DNA from: Planosporangium mesophilum
Lineage (GTDB): Bacteria > Actinomycetota > Actinomycetes > Mycobacteriales > Micromonosporaceae
DNA length: 64,000 bases
Reading direction: 5' to 3'
Assembly: GCF_016863255.1 (NCBI RefSeq)
Contig: NZ_BOON01000030.1
Coordinates: forward strand, 102,772-166,771
Shown here: positions 17,715-26,273 of the stretch, piece after piece
How positions within the stretch are numbered: the stretch's first letter is position 1
How the letters are laid out: every line of letters begins with the position of its first letter
Translations under genes and position numbers: made by a program
Notes under the pieces: model-generated
What the model was told of the DNA's origin: nothing
Database searches by the model: none
Seen by the model: the letters and a program-made list of their open reading frames with translations, nothing else

Positions 17715-18167
17715 TCAGCCCTGCTGCTGGAGGAGCGGGTCGGAGTCCGGCGACGGCACCCGGGGGAGCGACGAGCGGGACAGGGTCGCGAGGTTCTGGC
17801 CGACGCGCTGGATGAGCAGGTTCATCTCGAACGCGACCAGCCCCACGTCGCAGGCGGAGGTGGCCATGACGGCGAGGTTCGCTCCGTAGCCGGCAGCGGT
17901 GACGAAGAAGAACCAGCGATCCGTCTCCACGATGGTCTGGCGTACCGAACCGCCGTCGAAGTGGCGACCGGCCCCGCGGGCGAGACTCTGGAAGCCCGAA
18001 GCGATCGCGGAGAGGTGCTCGGAGTCGGCGCGGTCCAGGTCGGCGGAGGAGGCGATCGGCAGCCCGTCGGCGGACAGCAGGACCGCGTGGTGGATGTCCG
18101 CCACTCGCTGTACCAGGTCTTCGAGCAGCCAGTTCAGGTCGCCGGCCGCGCTCGTACGCTCGGTCAT
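17715..18167 (-). CDS. cvnB: Conservon roadblock/LC7 protein CvnB
   Basis: 150 residues with the roadblock/LC7 fold: DLNWLLEDLVQRVADIHHAV, LLSADGLPIASS and HLSAIASGFQSLARGAGRHF. Roadblock proteins regulate small GTPases of the Mgl/CvnD type. The ATG shares its first base with the stop of cvnA (TGATG), indicating coupling; GAGGAGAG precedes it. C-terminal 20 residues are Ser/Pro-rich. Confidence 0.94.
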   Translation of the reverse strand: MTERTSAAGDLNWLLEDLVQRVADIHHAVLLSADGLPIASSADLDRADSEHLSAIASGFQSLARGAGRHFDGGSVRQTIVETDRWFFFVTAAGYGANLAVMATSACDVGLVAFEMNLLIQRVGQNLATLSRSSLPRVPSPDSDPLLQQQG

Positions 18168-20602
18168 CAACTCTCCTCGTCGCGATGCTCTGTGCTGGTC
18201 GTGCCGGGGTCGCCCGGTGTGGACGACCGGCCGGTGTGGTCGTCGATCGGTTGGCGCCCCCGCTGGGTGCCTCGCTGGTAGGCGCTCATCATCTGGCGTA
18301 CCTCGTCGGCGGAGCGCTGTGGCGGCGGCGCCGGGTGCGGGCGTGGGACGGTGGCCGGGCCGGCGTTGTCGCGCAGGCCGGGGGCGAGCCGCGCCTGCCG
18401 TACCCGTACCGGCAGGCCGAGGTGGGTTCGCGCCGCTGGGGCGTCGGCGCCGACCCGATCACCGGTGTCGCCCTGTCCATGGTCGCCGGGAACGTCACCG
18501 TCGCCGGGAACGTCACCGCCTCCGGGAACGTCACCGCCTCCGGAAATGCCACCGCCGTGAAAGTCACCGCTGTCCCTGTCCCTGTCCATGTCACCGTCCA
18601 TGTCGTCGTCATCGGTACCGTCCCGACCGGCCGGAACGGTACCGGCGTCTGCGGCGCCCCCCGTAGGTTGACGTTCTACCGGCTCGCGCTCGGTCGTGGC
18701 TGCCGCCACACCGCTGACGAGCTCCCCTGGCAGCAGGATGACGGCCGTGACCCCGCCGGACGGGGAGCCGTGCAGCGACACCCGGATGCCGTGCCGGGCC
18801 GCGACGCGGGCCACCACGAACATGCCCAGGCGAGGGCTCTCGCTCAGGGCCAGCACGTTGAACTCGGGCGGATGGGCCAGCCAGGCGTTCGCGGCGGCCA
18901 GGTCGGTGTCGGTCATGCCCAGCCCGCGGTCGACCACCTCGACGGCGAACCCGTGCGGCACCATCTGGCCCGAGACCTGGACCTGGGTGTCCGGCGGCGA
19001 GAACCTGGTGGCGTTGTCGATCAGCTCGGCCACCAGGTGGAGGACGTCGGAGACCGCGGTTCCGGCGAGCATCACCGGCGCGACGGACACCACGCGTACC
19101 CGCTCGTACTGCTCGGCCTCGGCGGCCGCGCCGCGCAGCACCTCCCGCATCGCCACGGGTTCGCCCCAGTGCCGGCCGGGCCGGCCGCCGCCCAGGATGA
19201 CGAGGTTCTCGGCGTACCGCTGCATCCGGGTGGCGAGGTGGTCGACGCGGAACAGGTCGTGCAGCTCCTCCGGGTCGACCGTCTTGCGCTCCATCACGTC
19301 CAGCATGGACAGTTGCTGCTTGACCAGGGTCTGGCTGCGGCGGGCGATGTTGATGAAGACGTTCCTGATGCCGGTACGCAGCTCCGCCTGTTCGACGGCG
19401 GTACGGATCGCGGTACGGCGCACCGTGTTCAGGGCGGCGGCCACCTCACCGATCTCGTCGCCGGTACGTTCGAGCACCGGCGCCTCCGCGTCGACGTCGA
19501 CGTGCTCGCCGCGGCTGAGCCGGTCCACGACGTCCGGCAGCTGGACGTCGGAGAGCGTGTGCGCGGAGCTGCTCAGGTGGCGCAGCCGCCGGGCGAGGCG
19601 GCGGGCGATGCGCAACGAGACCGCGACGGTCACGACGACCACGATCAACCCGACGAGCCCGGCGACGATGATGCGGCCGAAGATGAGGTACGCCGGACCT
19701 TTTGCATGGTCGGAGACGATGCCGGACAGGTGGTTCTGGAAGTCCGAGAGCTGTGCGAGGGCCGTGGTGTTGGCGTCGCGCCACTGGCTGGCGTTGACCG
19801 GGATCGCTCCCGTCCCGTTCGTGGCGATGGCGGAGTCTTCGGCGCGGGTCAGCCAGCCGTACGGGTCCTTGGCGAAGAAGGCGTCGAACTCTCGCCGGTA
19901 CTGCCCGTCCATCCGGACGTACGTCTCGTGGTACTCGGCGCGCATCAGCCCGACCGCCTGTACGAACTGCAGGTAGCCGTCGCGGGTGAAGCGGCCGTTG
20001 GTGAGCGCGCCGGCGAGGATCGCGTCGGTACGGGCGCGCAGTTCCCGCGCGTGCGCCAACCGCTGCAGCGCCTGCCCCTCGGCCGAGACCTGGTCGTCCG
20101 GGAACGTCGCCACCGCCGCGTACAGCGGGGTGATGGGGTCGACCAGGTCGGTGAAGGCGTCCATCATTCCCCGGCCGTCGATGGCCCGGGTCTCGACCTG
20201 CCGGCGCAGCGCGTCCAGGTTGTCGAGGGCAGTCAGCGGTGCCTCGGCCAGCTCCATCAGGTGCGCCGAGGCGATGCCGCGCACGTCGTCACGCTTCAGA
20301 GCGGCCCGGTACGCGTCGATCTTCTGGTCGACCAGGGTGCGGGCACGGGTCAGGTCGCCGAGGTTGTCCGCCGACCCGATCGTCAGGTACACCGCGGAGG
20401 CGCGGCGCTCGCCCTGGATCGCACCGACGATCTCCTCGGCCGGCGCCACCACCTGGGTGGTCAGCCGCCCCTGGTTGTACAGGCGGTATCCGTCGCCCAC
20501 GGTGAGGTAGGTGGCGAAGCCCCAGAGCGCGAGCAGGGTGACCAGCGGGATCGTGGCCAGCGTCAGCAGCTGTCTGCGGATGGACCGGACCGAACGCGAC
20601 AT
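18167..20602 (-). CDS. cvnA: Conservon sensor kinase CvnA with nitrate/nitrite-sensor-type ectodomain
   Basis: 811 residues. Membrane helix about 12-30, an extracytoplasmic helical NIT-like domain (AEEIVGAIQGERRASAVYLT), a second helix (about 310-332), HAMP, a dimerisation region (NVFINIARRSQTLVKQQLSM) and an HATPase_c domain with the N box ELIDNATRFSPPDT and G box DRGLGM. The long C-terminal 190 residues are low complexity. There is no clear H-box histidine, as usual for CvnA proteins. Start is ATG after a TTG, with GGAGACGAG upstream. Heads the complete cvnABCD set; 216 bases separate it from the end of the upstream cvnABC set. Confidence 0.94.
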   Translation of the reverse strand: MSRSVRSIRRQLLTLATIPLVTLLALWGFATYLTVGDGYRLYNQGRLTTQVVAPAEEIVGAIQGERRASAVYLTIGSADNLGDLTRARTLVDQKIDAYRAALKRDDVRGIASAHLMELAEAPLTALDNLDALRRQVETRAIDGRGMMDAFTDLVDPITPLYAAVATFPDDQVSAEGQALQRLAHARELRARTDAILAGALTNGRFTRDGYLQFVQAVGLMRAEYHETYVRMDGQYRREFDAFFAKDPYGWLTRAEDSAIATNGTGAIPVNASQWRDANTTALAQLSDFQNHLSGIVSDHAKGPAYLIFGRIIVAGLVGLIVVVVTVAVSLRIARRLARRLRHLSSSAHTLSDVQLPDVVDRLSRGEHVDVDAEAPVLERTGDEIGEVAAALNTVRRTAIRTAVEQAELRTGIRNVFINIARRSQTLVKQQLSMLDVMERKTVDPEELHDLFRVDHLATRMQRYAENLVILGGGRPGRHWGEPVAMREVLRGAAAEAEQYERVRVVSVAPVMLAGTAVSDVLHLVAELIDNATRFSPPDTQVQVSGQMVPHGFAVEVVDRGLGMTDTDLAAANAWLAHPPEFNVLALSESPRLGMFVVARVAARHGIRVSLHGSPSGGVTAVILLPGELVSGVAAATTEREPVERQPTGGAADAGTVPAGRDGTDDDDMDGDMDRDRDSGDFHGGGISGGGDVPGGGDVPGDGDVPGDHGQGDTGDRVGADAPAARTHLGLPVRVRQARLAPGLRDNAGPATVPRPHPAPPPQRSADEVRQMMSAYQRGTQRGRQPIDDHTGRSSTPGDPGTTSTEHRDEES
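18485..18556. repeat. Four imperfect 18-base tandem repeats in the cvnA tail
   Basis: Four consecutive copies of a unit close to GCCGGGAACGTCACCGCC. On the minus strand they encode a Gly-Asp-Val-Pro-rich repeat (GGDVPG, GDGDVPGD) in the disordered C-terminus. In-frame, so it is a candidate for length variation between strains. Confidence 0.75.
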
Positions 20603-20818
20603 CAATACTCGTCTCCGCGGCGGCGTGGGGGAGTACGGTCAGTAAGAAAGATCATGTAGTAGAGCGTCATGGTATAGATCACCGGGTATCCCTGGTATGC
20701 GCATTGGCTCACACACCGGCCGCCCCGCGCAACGATGGATGATCCGGCAAATCGGTGAGCGGCGGAGGTAGTGGGCGGAGAAAGCGGTGCCGGGGGAGTG
20801 GGAACCGAGGAAGTGGCG

Positions 20819-21205
20819 TCAGAGGGACCGCAGGCCCTCGAGGACCGCTTTCAGGACGCGTTCGTGGTGCATCTGCACCGCCGACCGGGGGCCGCGGGCC
20901 ACGATCAGCCCCCTGCCCAGGAGGTCACCGAGCAGCACCCGGACGATGCCCACCGGCAGGTCCAGGTGCGCCGAGATCTCCGCGACCGACAGCGGCTGCT
21001 GGCACAGGTCGACGATCGCGTGGTGTTCCGGCCCCAGCCCCACCGCCACCGGGGTGGTCGGCCGGGTCGCCGCGACGAGCGCGATCAGGTCGAAGTCGCC
21101 GATCTCCGGCTTGGTCCGGCCGCGCGTCATCGCGTACGGACGTACGACGGGCCCCGCGTCCTCGTCGAGCCAGCGGTCCTCGGTCGGGTCCTGCCGGGCG
21201 TCCAT
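20819..21205 (-). CDS. cvnC: Conservon protein CvnC, second set (DUF742)
   Basis: 128 residues, with GPVVRPYAMTRGRTKPEIGDFD and the winged-helix-like HHAIVDLCQQPLSVAEISAH. Homologous to the CvnC of the adjacent set but clearly diverged. It is the last gene of this set: no CvnD GTPase follows, and the 216 bases to the next cvnA hold no GTPase remnant that I can see. Confidence 0.93.
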   Translation of the reverse strand: MDARQDPTEDRWLDEDAGPVVRPYAMTRGRTKPEIGDFDLIALVAATRPTTPVAVGLGPEHHAIVDLCQQPLSVAEISAHLDLPVGIVRVLLGDLLGRGLIVARGPRSAVQMHHERVLKAVLEGLRSL

Positions 21206-21217
21206 GGCGGCGTGCCG

Positions 21218-21649
21218 TCACTCGCGGCCGTGCGGCCGGCCGTGCGGCTGTGCGGGCTGGCGGTCCGCGGTCGCCAGGTACGTGCCGACGCGGGCGACCA
21301 GCATCGCCATCTCGTACGCGATGAGGCCGATGTCGGCGTCCTCGGCCGCGAGGACGGCGAGGCACGCACCGTGGCCGGCGGCCGTCACGAACAGGAACGC
21401 CGACTCCATCTCGATGATGGTCTGCCGTACCGGCCCGCCGCCGAAGTGACGCCCGGCGCCCCGGGCCAGGCTGGCGAACCCGGACGCCACCGCCGCGAGG
21501 TGATCGGCGTCCTCGCCGCTCAGCTCGCTCGAGGCGGCGATCAGCAGCCCGTCGGCGGACAGCACCACCGCGTGCCTGGCCTGGTCGACCCGGGCGGTCA
21601 GATCGTTGAGCAACCAACGCAGGTCCGTACCCGCGGTTGTCTTCTGCAC
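21218..21649 (-). CDS. cvnB: Conservon roadblock/LC7 protein CvnB, second set
   Basis: 143 residues, GTG start two bases after the stop of cvnA. DLRWLLNDLTARVDQARHAV and LAAVASGFASLARGAGRHFG are near-identical to the neighbouring CvnB, so the two sets arose by duplication or are close paralogues. Ends in a short His/Arg-rich stretch. Expected to partner with the DUF742 protein encoded 12 bases on. Confidence 0.93.
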   Translation of the reverse strand: MQKTTAGTDLRWLLNDLTARVDQARHAVVLSADGLLIAASSELSGEDADHLAAVASGFASLARGAGRHFGGGPVRQTIIEMESAFLFVTAAGHGACLAVLAAEDADIGLIAYEMAMLVARVGTYLATADRQPAQPHGRPHGRE

Positions 21650-21651
21650 GG

Positions 21652-23985
21652 CTAGTCCGCCTCCCCGGTCCGTTCGGTCTGCGAGCCGCCGACCTGTTCG
21701 GCGTCCGCGCGTCCGCGCCTGGTCTGCCGCTGGTAGGACGCCAGCATCCGGCGGACGTCCTCGGGCTGGCGGCCGGGGCCGTCGGCCGTCGGCTCCCCGG
21801 CCGGCGCCGGGTCGCGCTGGAGGTGCTCCTCGAGGTTGGCCTGCCGCACCCGGCGGGGCAGTCCGTTGCCGGCGCGGGGCAGTCCGTTGTCGGCCCGGGC
21901 ATCCGAGGCGCGGCGCTCGGCCGCTTCGGCGGCGCGGTTCGCGTCCGCCTCCAGGTCGCGGTACACCAGTACCCCGGCCGGGGCCCGCGCGGGCGTACCG
22001 ATCTCGTTCGCCGGCCGGCCGGGGAGGGCGTGCACGACCGCGTCGCCGTCGGTCGTGCGGGCCCGCTCGACGGCCCGCCTGGCGCGCGTCGCCGGGGTGT
22101 CGGCGTCCGTGCCGTCGAGTACCAGCGTGTTCGGGATCAGGACGATCGCGACGGTCCCGCCGTACGCGGACTCCTTGAGCCGGACCCGGATGCCGTGCCG
22201 CATCGCCAACTGTCCCACCACGTACAGGCCCAGCCTGGCCGTACTGGTGAGCTTGAACTCGGGCGGGTTGCGGAGCCGGTCGTTGGTCAGCGCGAGCTCG
22301 CCCTCGCTCAGGCCGAGCCCGCGGTCCTCGATCTCGACGGCGAAGCCGTTGGCCACCAGCTGGCCCCCGACGTGGACCGGGGTGTCCGGCGGCGAGAACG
22401 ACGTCGCGTTCTCGATCAGCTCGGCCAGCAGGTGGATGACGTCACCGACGACCCGTCCGGTGAGCGCGGCCTGCCCCATCGGCAGCACCGTCACCCGCTC
22501 GTAGTCCTCGATCTCGGCCGCGGCGGCGCGGACGATGTCCACCAGCGGCACCGGCTGCCGCCAGCCGCGGCCGGGGACCGCCCCGGAGAGCACGATGAGG
22601 TTCTCGGCGTTGCGCCGCATCCGGGTGGCGAGGTGGTCGACGCGGAACAGGTTGGCCAGCTCCTCCGGGTCGTCCTCGCGCCGCTCCATCGCGTCCAGCG
22701 TGGTGAGCTGACGGTGGACGAGCGCCTGGGTGCGCCGGGCCAGGCTGAGGAAGACGTCGCGTACGCCTCGGCGCAGTTCGGCCTGTTCGACGGCGACCCT
22801 GATGGCGGTCTCCTGCACCGCGTTGAACGCACTCCCGACCTGCCCGATCGCGTCGGGGCCGTGCGGCACCGGCGGCGCCTCGGCGGAGACGTCGACCTCT
22901 TCGCCTCGGCGCAGCCGGTCGACGACCCGGGGGAGTTTCTCGCCTGCCAGCTCCCGCGCCGCGTCGCGCAGGGTCCTGAGCTGCTGGACGAGCGCGCGGG
23001 CCGTGGTGACGGACAGGACGATCGCGGCGATGACGGCGATCAGCCCCAGCACGCTGACGGCCAACCGGATCACGATGCCGACGACGATCGGCTTCGCGCG
23101 CGCGATCGTGCCGTCCGCCGCCTCGAGGATCAGGTCCCGCAGCTCGCCGTAGACCGGGGTGATCGCGCTGTTCCAGGTCTGGGCGTCGACCGGTGGTGCG
23201 AGGCCCGCGCGGCCCTTGTCGGTCACGAGGTCCTCGAGCACCCGCAGTCGGGTGGCGGCGGGCCCGTTGGCGAGTTGCCGGTACCGTTCCCGGTCGGCCT
23301 GCGGCAGCTGGGCCGCGGAGTCCTCGTGCAGGAGCCGCTGGGCGCCGACGAGCTGGACGAAGCGCGGGTGCTCGGAGCCGGTGAACCGGCCGGCCTCGAT
23401 GACCCCGGCGAGCAGCGCGTCCTCCTGCGACAGGACCTCCATGGCCCGGCTGAGCGCGATGAGGGTGGCGCCCTCCCGCGCGGTCTGCAGGTCGTCCAGC
23501 GTCGCCTGGGCGTTGTACAGCCGGAACGTGGTGCTGATCATCCCGGTGAAGGTGCTCGCCGCGGCGGTACGGTCGAGGCCGCCGCCGTCGATCTCCGCCC
23601 GGACCCGGCCGAGGCCGTTCAACTGGTCGAACACGTTGCGGATCTGCTGTTCCAGCAGCGCGCTCGCCGCGCGCCGGGTGCTGGCGCTGCCGGCGAGGTG
23701 CCGGAAGGCCGCGACCGTACGGTCGGTCCGGGCGCGTTGCTCGGTCAGCGCGGTGCGCTGGTCGGCGCCGCGGCCGGCAAGGTAGATCACCGACAGCCGG
23801 CGCTCCTGCTGCAGGGCGGCGGTGAGCGACTCGGCCGGCCGGCCGACGTTCGTGTCGTTGGTGCTGACCCAGATCAGGTTGACGCCCTCCCGCAGGGTCA
23901 CGTACGCGGCGAAGGCCCACAGTGCCGCGAACGAAGCGAGCAGGGCGACGACCTTGGTGCGTACGTGCAGCTTGCGGGATTTCAT
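21652..23985 (-). CDS. cvnA: Conservon sensor kinase CvnA, second set
   Basis: 777 residues with the same plan as the other CvnA: membrane helix about 9-28, NIT-like ectodomain (AALQQERRLSVIYLAGRG), second helix about 300-322, HAMP, VFLSLARRTQALVHRQLTTL, and HATPase with ELIENATSFSPPDT and DRGLGLSEGEL. The tail is Ala/Arg-rich and less repetitive than in the neighbour. ATG has GGGAG upstream. Transcribed divergently from the P450 gene; cytochrome P450 genes accompany some Streptomyces conservons. Confidence 0.94.
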   Translation of the reverse strand: MKSRKLHVRTKVVALLASFAALWAFAAYVTLREGVNLIWVSTNDTNVGRPAESLTAALQQERRLSVIYLAGRGADQRTALTEQRARTDRTVAAFRHLAGSASTRRAASALLEQQIRNVFDQLNGLGRVRAEIDGGGLDRTAAASTFTGMISTTFRLYNAQATLDDLQTAREGATLIALSRAMEVLSQEDALLAGVIEAGRFTGSEHPRFVQLVGAQRLLHEDSAAQLPQADRERYRQLANGPAATRLRVLEDLVTDKGRAGLAPPVDAQTWNSAITPVYGELRDLILEAADGTIARAKPIVVGIVIRLAVSVLGLIAVIAAIVLSVTTARALVQQLRTLRDAARELAGEKLPRVVDRLRRGEEVDVSAEAPPVPHGPDAIGQVGSAFNAVQETAIRVAVEQAELRRGVRDVFLSLARRTQALVHRQLTTLDAMERREDDPEELANLFRVDHLATRMRRNAENLIVLSGAVPGRGWRQPVPLVDIVRAAAAEIEDYERVTVLPMGQAALTGRVVGDVIHLLAELIENATSFSPPDTPVHVGGQLVANGFAVEIEDRGLGLSEGELALTNDRLRNPPEFKLTSTARLGLYVVGQLAMRHGIRVRLKESAYGGTVAIVLIPNTLVLDGTDADTPATRARRAVERARTTDGDAVVHALPGRPANEIGTPARAPAGVLVYRDLEADANRAAEAAERRASDARADNGLPRAGNGLPRRVRQANLEEHLQRDPAPAGEPTADGPGRQPEDVRRMLASYQRQTRRGRADAEQVGGSQTERTGEAD

Positions 23986-24138
23986 ACACGTCTCCCGACG
24001 TCCCCCGTGACCACGTCCCCGAACGGTGCACGAACGCCGCGGTCACCGGGGCGCGATTTCCCCGTCACGACTGGTGCCCGTGCGCCGGGCACGCCGGCAC
24101 ATTAGCAGCGTTCGATGAATGGTTTCAAGATATACGTC

Positions 24139-24159
24139 TATAATGGACAGTACTGTCCA
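24139..24159 (+). promoter_or_regulatory. TATAAT box with an adjoining 16-base palindrome
   Basis: TATAAT at 24139-24144 is followed directly by the perfect palindrome TGGACAGTACTGTCCA (24144-24159), which would cover the transcription start: a typical repressor operator. No good -35 is seen. It lies in the 363-base gap between the divergent cvnA (23985) and P450 (24349) genes; a TTGACA at 24282-24287 is a second possible promoter element, with no clear -10. No gene is supported in this gap. Confidence 0.5.
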
Positions 24160-24348
24160 CTCGGGTCTTCCGGCGCTCCCGCCGCCAGGGGTTGTTGCGC
24201 AATCCGGCAGTACCGGAAGTCGAGGACGGCTGTCCGAAGTGGATCAAGCTGCGGCGATCACGGTCGGTTCCCGTACGGCTCTTGACAATTCCTCACGTCC
24301 GGCGCTGCGCTTGGAACGAGTGCGTCACCTGAGAAGAGTGGAGTCGCG

Positions 24349-25701
24349 ATGACAGCGGCCGGCGTGGCATCCGAAGGCACCGTCGACGTACCGCGGATCA
24401 GGATCTACCACCGGTTGCCCAGCCTGGCCCGCAACCCGCTGGCCGTACTGGAGGACATCGCCCACCGGCACGGCGACCGGCTCGTACGCCTCGATCTCGG
24501 GTTCTCCAAGCCCTACCTGGTGACCAGGCCCGACCACGTCCAGCGGGTCTGGCAGCGCGCGGACATCTACGTGCGGGGCGGCGGGATGTGGGACACCGCC
24601 CGCAGCTTCCACGGCAACGGGATCCTGGGCGAGGGGGAGCAGTGGCAGGTCAGCCGCAAGCTGCTCCAGCCGCTGTTCACCGGCAAGTCGATCTCCAAGC
24701 TCATGGACGCCACGGCCGGGACCGTCGATCAGGCGGTGGAAGACCTCGCCGGGCGGGTCGGAGCCGGCGCGGAGGTGAACGCCCACCAGGAGATGCTCCA
24801 GATCACCCAGCGGGTACTGGGTCGCGCGTTCCTCGGTGACCGCATCCCGAACCAGGACGCCGCGACCATCTCCCGGGCGGTCTTCACCGCGTACGGCGCG
24901 CTCGGCGTCCGGCTGCTGCTGCCGTTCGTCAGCCGGCGGGTACCGCTTCCACGCGACCGGGCGTACCGCCGCGACGTGCACACCATCGACTCGACCCTGC
25001 TGCCGTACATCGCGCAGGCCCGTGCCGAGGAGCCCACCTCCGACATCCTGTCGGTGCTGGTACACGCCCGCGACGAGCACGGCGACCGGCTGGCCGACCG
25101 GCTGGTACGCGACGACATGGTGGCGATGTTCCTCGCCGGTACCGAGACCACCGCCTCGACGCTGACCTGGCTGTGGACTCTGCGCGAGCTTCACCCCGAG
25201 GTGGCTGCCCGGCAGGACGAGGAGATCCGGACGGTCGTCGGGGACGGGCCGGTGACGGCCGAGCACGTCGGCAAGCTCACCTACACCAGGGCGGTCCTCG
25301 ACGAGGTGCTGCGCCTGTACCCGGCCGGATGGTTCCTGCCCCGGGTGCTGACCGAGCCCGACGAACTGGGCGGGGTGGCGCTCGCACCCGGCTCGACCGT
25401 GATCACCAGCCCGTACCTGACCCACCGCAATCCGCGGCTGTGGCCGGAGCCGGAGCGGTTCGACCCCGACCGCTTCGCCGGCGACCAGCCGCGCCGCCAC
25501 CCGTACGCGTACTACCCGTTCGCCGGCGGCGTCCACCGCTGCCTGGGCAGCCACTTCTTCGTCATCGAAGCCGTGCTCGTCTGCGCGGCGATGCTGAGCA
25601 GGTTCCGGCATCGGGTGCGGGTCGCCCATCCGCTCGTACCCGACGTGGCGGGGTCGCTGCGGCCGCGCGGCACGACGGTGATGGAGCTGCGCCCCGCCTG
25701 A
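24349..25701 (+). CDS. Cytochrome P450
   Basis: 450 residues. I-helix oxygen-binding motif AGTETTAS (about 264), ExxR in DEVLRLYP (about 318), PERFDPDRF meander, and heme loop FAGGVHRCLG with Cys about 398 as the iron ligand. Soluble; needs a ferredoxin partner, none of which is adjacent. Substrate unknown. Divergent from the GTPase-less conservon, recalling the CvnE-type P450s associated with some conservons, so it may be under that signalling system; this is inference. Confidence 0.95.
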   Translation: MTAAGVASEGTVDVPRIRIYHRLPSLARNPLAVLEDIAHRHGDRLVRLDLGFSKPYLVTRPDHVQRVWQRADIYVRGGGMWDTARSFHGNGILGEGEQWQVSRKLLQPLFTGKSISKLMDATAGTVDQAVEDLAGRVGAGAEVNAHQEMLQITQRVLGRAFLGDRIPNQDAATISRAVFTAYGALGVRLLLPFVSRRVPLPRDRAYRRDVHTIDSTLLPYIAQARAEEPTSDILSVLVHARDEHGDRLADRLVRDDMVAMFLAGTETTASTLTWLWTLRELHPEVAARQDEEIRTVVGDGPVTAEHVGKLTYTRAVLDEVLRLYPAGWFLPRVLTEPDELGGVALAPGSTVITSPYLTHRNPRLWPEPERFDPDRFAGDQPRRHPYAYYPFAGGVHRCLGSHFFVIEAVLVCAAMLSRFRHRVRVAHPLVPDVAGSLRPRGTTVMELRPA

Positions 25702-25956
25702 CCGTTGTGTTGATCTGGACGCCCTCTTCGGCCGATTTGACGTATTCGGTATGGCAGGGAACTGTTGGAACCGGACGGCTGCCCACATGCCGGAGGGAAC
25801 GATCCTGTCGCACCGGACGCCAACCAACGCCGAGCGCGGCGCGGGGACGCCCGCGCCCGGGCGGATCGGCGAGCGCGTCCGGTGGGAGTCCACAACCCCC
25901 ACTCACGTCCGGGCTGCGCGCCGGCACCGGATCCGGAAACCTTCGAGGAGTACACG

Positions 25957-26247
25957 ATGCTTGCTGTGACCGACAACGCGGCAGCGGTGATTCGCGACCT
26001 CACCGAGCAGGAAGAGGTGCCCGCGGGAGCCGGCCTGCGCATCGCCACGGACGAGTCGGCGGGCGCGCTGCGGCTGAGCCTGGCACCCGAGCCGCAGGAG
26101 GGCGACCAGGTCGTCGACGCGCACGGGGCCCGGTTGTTCCTGGACCACGACGCCGCCGAGCTGCTCGACGACAAGGCGCTCGACGCGGCCGTCGACGCCG
26201 AGGGCGGGGTGCAGTTCGCGGTGGGGGAGCAGGCCACGCACGCCTGA
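25957..26247 (+). CDS. HesB/IscA-like protein without cysteines
   Basis: 96 residues starting MLAVTDNAAAVIRDLTEQEE, with GAGLRIATDESAGALRLSLA and RLFLDHDAAELLDDKALDA, the pattern of the HesB/IscA (A-type Fe-S carrier) fold. None of the three conserved cysteines is present and the protein has no Cys at all, so it cannot hold a cluster in the usual way. GAGGAG lies 6 bases before the ATG. Such Cys-less members occur in actinobacteria; their role is unknown. The 255 bases upstream (25702-25956) show no gene. Confidence 0.8.
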   Translation: MLAVTDNAAAVIRDLTEQEEVPAGAGLRIATDESAGALRLSLAPEPQEGDQVVDAHGARLFLDHDAAELLDDKALDAAVDAEGGVQFAVGEQATHA

Positions 26248-26273
26248 TGGCCTAGGCCCAGAAAGCCAGCCGC

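Noticed and set aside
18167..20602. CvnA as an ordinary two-component histidine kinase
   Set aside because: No clear H-box and no response regulator nearby; the roadblock, DUF742 and GTPase neighbours place it in a conservon.
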